Assembly (NCBI GenBank): GCA_016868955.1
Contig: VGFF01000024.1
Coordinates: 1-21,308, forward strand
DNA length: 21,308 bases
Direction of reading: 5' to 3'
Source of the DNA: Armatimonadota bacterium
Lineage (GTDB): Bacteria; Sysuimicrobiota; Sysuimicrobiia; Sysuimicrobiales; VGFF01
The position numbers and the translations under genes were made by a program. The notes beneath the pieces are model-generated. The model was not told the DNA's origin and made no database searches. It saw only the letters and a program-made list of their open reading frames with translations. Numbering within the stretch: position 1 is the first letter of the stretch; each line of letters starts with the position of its first letter. Shown piece after piece: positions 20,975-21,308 of the stretch.

Positions 20975-21308
20975 TCAGACGCCGAATGCGATCGCCAGGT
21001 ACCACTGTCCGGCCTGACGCGCGAAGAATATTGATCGCGGCTTCATGGCGACCTTCACCTTCGCCATCCCCATCTTGCCGTCGGGCCCTCGAGCCGCCTG
21101 CTGCAGCACGACATCCTCGCTCTCGAGGAGCGGCGATCCATCGGCGCGGGAGACGCGCAGCAAGCGGCCCACCTGCGTGAACGTGAGGCCCTCGGCGCGA
21201 AAGGGCGTCATCTTGAAGTCGGGGGCTGCGAGCAGCGGGCGGTCGAACGCGACCTGCACGGAACGCCACAGCCGGATTCCTTCCGGGTAAGGGGGGGGGG
21301 GTCAGCTC
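20975..21308 (-). CDS. Unrecognised protein, 5' end uncertain (poly-C tract near window edge)
   Basis: The C-terminal frame ends at TGA 20977-20975 and carries coding-like sequence (YPEGIRLWRSVQVAFDRPL, DFKMTPFRAEGLTFTQVGRL, RADGSPLLESEDVVLQQAA, KVKVAMKPRSIFFARQ, WYLAIAFGV). It has alternating strand-like segments and no recognised motif. The first canonical start is GTG 21259 (94 residues), but plausible coding continues upstream to an 11-base C run (21301-21291). Beyond that the current frame meets TGA, whereas another frame reads open to the edge. Either the protein is short, or the run hides an indel. No family can be named. The suf promoter begins within or just after its 3' end. Confidence 0.5.

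Overview
The window is high-GC, gene-dense bacterial chromosome with no phage, insertion-sequence or CRISPR signatures. All but one of the protein genes read leftward (minus strand); the exception is the NFACT/RqcH-family gene at 1802-3547. Translational coupling is tight (ATGA, GTGA and TGATG overlaps) and GTG/TTG starts are frequent. Several features suggest a Terrabacteria-type organism (Actinobacteriota, Chloroflexota, Eremiobacterota or Armatimonadota grade): an ileS - TraR/DksA - lspA - lgt - rluD - pyrR order, a T-box on ileS, and SufU/SufS iron-sulfur assembly. No 16S rRNA is present, so the phylum cannot be fixed.

Reading leftward from the right edge: an unrecognised gene with a poly-C run near its 5' side (20975-21308); a sufC-sufB-sufD-Rieske-sufS-sufU operon (14968-20797) with a sigma70-like promoter at 20932-20961; a coupled four-gene redox/membrane operon tlpA-like - DUF881 - glutaredoxin-like - geranylgeranyl-reductase-like (12312-14945); a decayed secreted PsbP-like gene (11663-12194); tRNA-Leu(CAA) and tRNA-Val(UAC); an isoleucine T-box leader with specifier AUC; ileS of the eukaryote-like IleRS2 class (7876-11013); a TraR/DksA protein with a long histone-H1-like tail; lspA, lgt, rluD and pyrR; then, after the opposing NFACT gene, yicC, an archaeal-type cytidylate kinase and the start of priA running off the left edge.

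Functionally the window combines Fe-S cluster assembly, thiol redox and isoprenoid reduction, isoleucyl-tRNA charging under tRNA-sensing control, lipoprotein maturation (lgt, lspA), rRNA modification, pyrimidine control or salvage, RNA turnover (YicC) and ribosome-associated quality control.

The best second-look items are: the GVHH signature in IleRS2 in place of HxGH; the complete Ile T-box; an Lgt lacking the usual Arg/Asn/Glu of its signature; an archaeal-type CMP kinase between yicC and priA where gmk usually sits; lspA and rluD, whose conserved N-termini lie upstream of any ATG/GTG/TTG; a perfect 15-bp hairpin between rluD and pyrR; and an 11-bp-period direct repeat on the suf promoter. 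No wholly new multi-gene system could be demonstrated from sequence alone; the tlpA-DUF881-grx-GGR operon is the best candidate for an uncharacterised functional unit.
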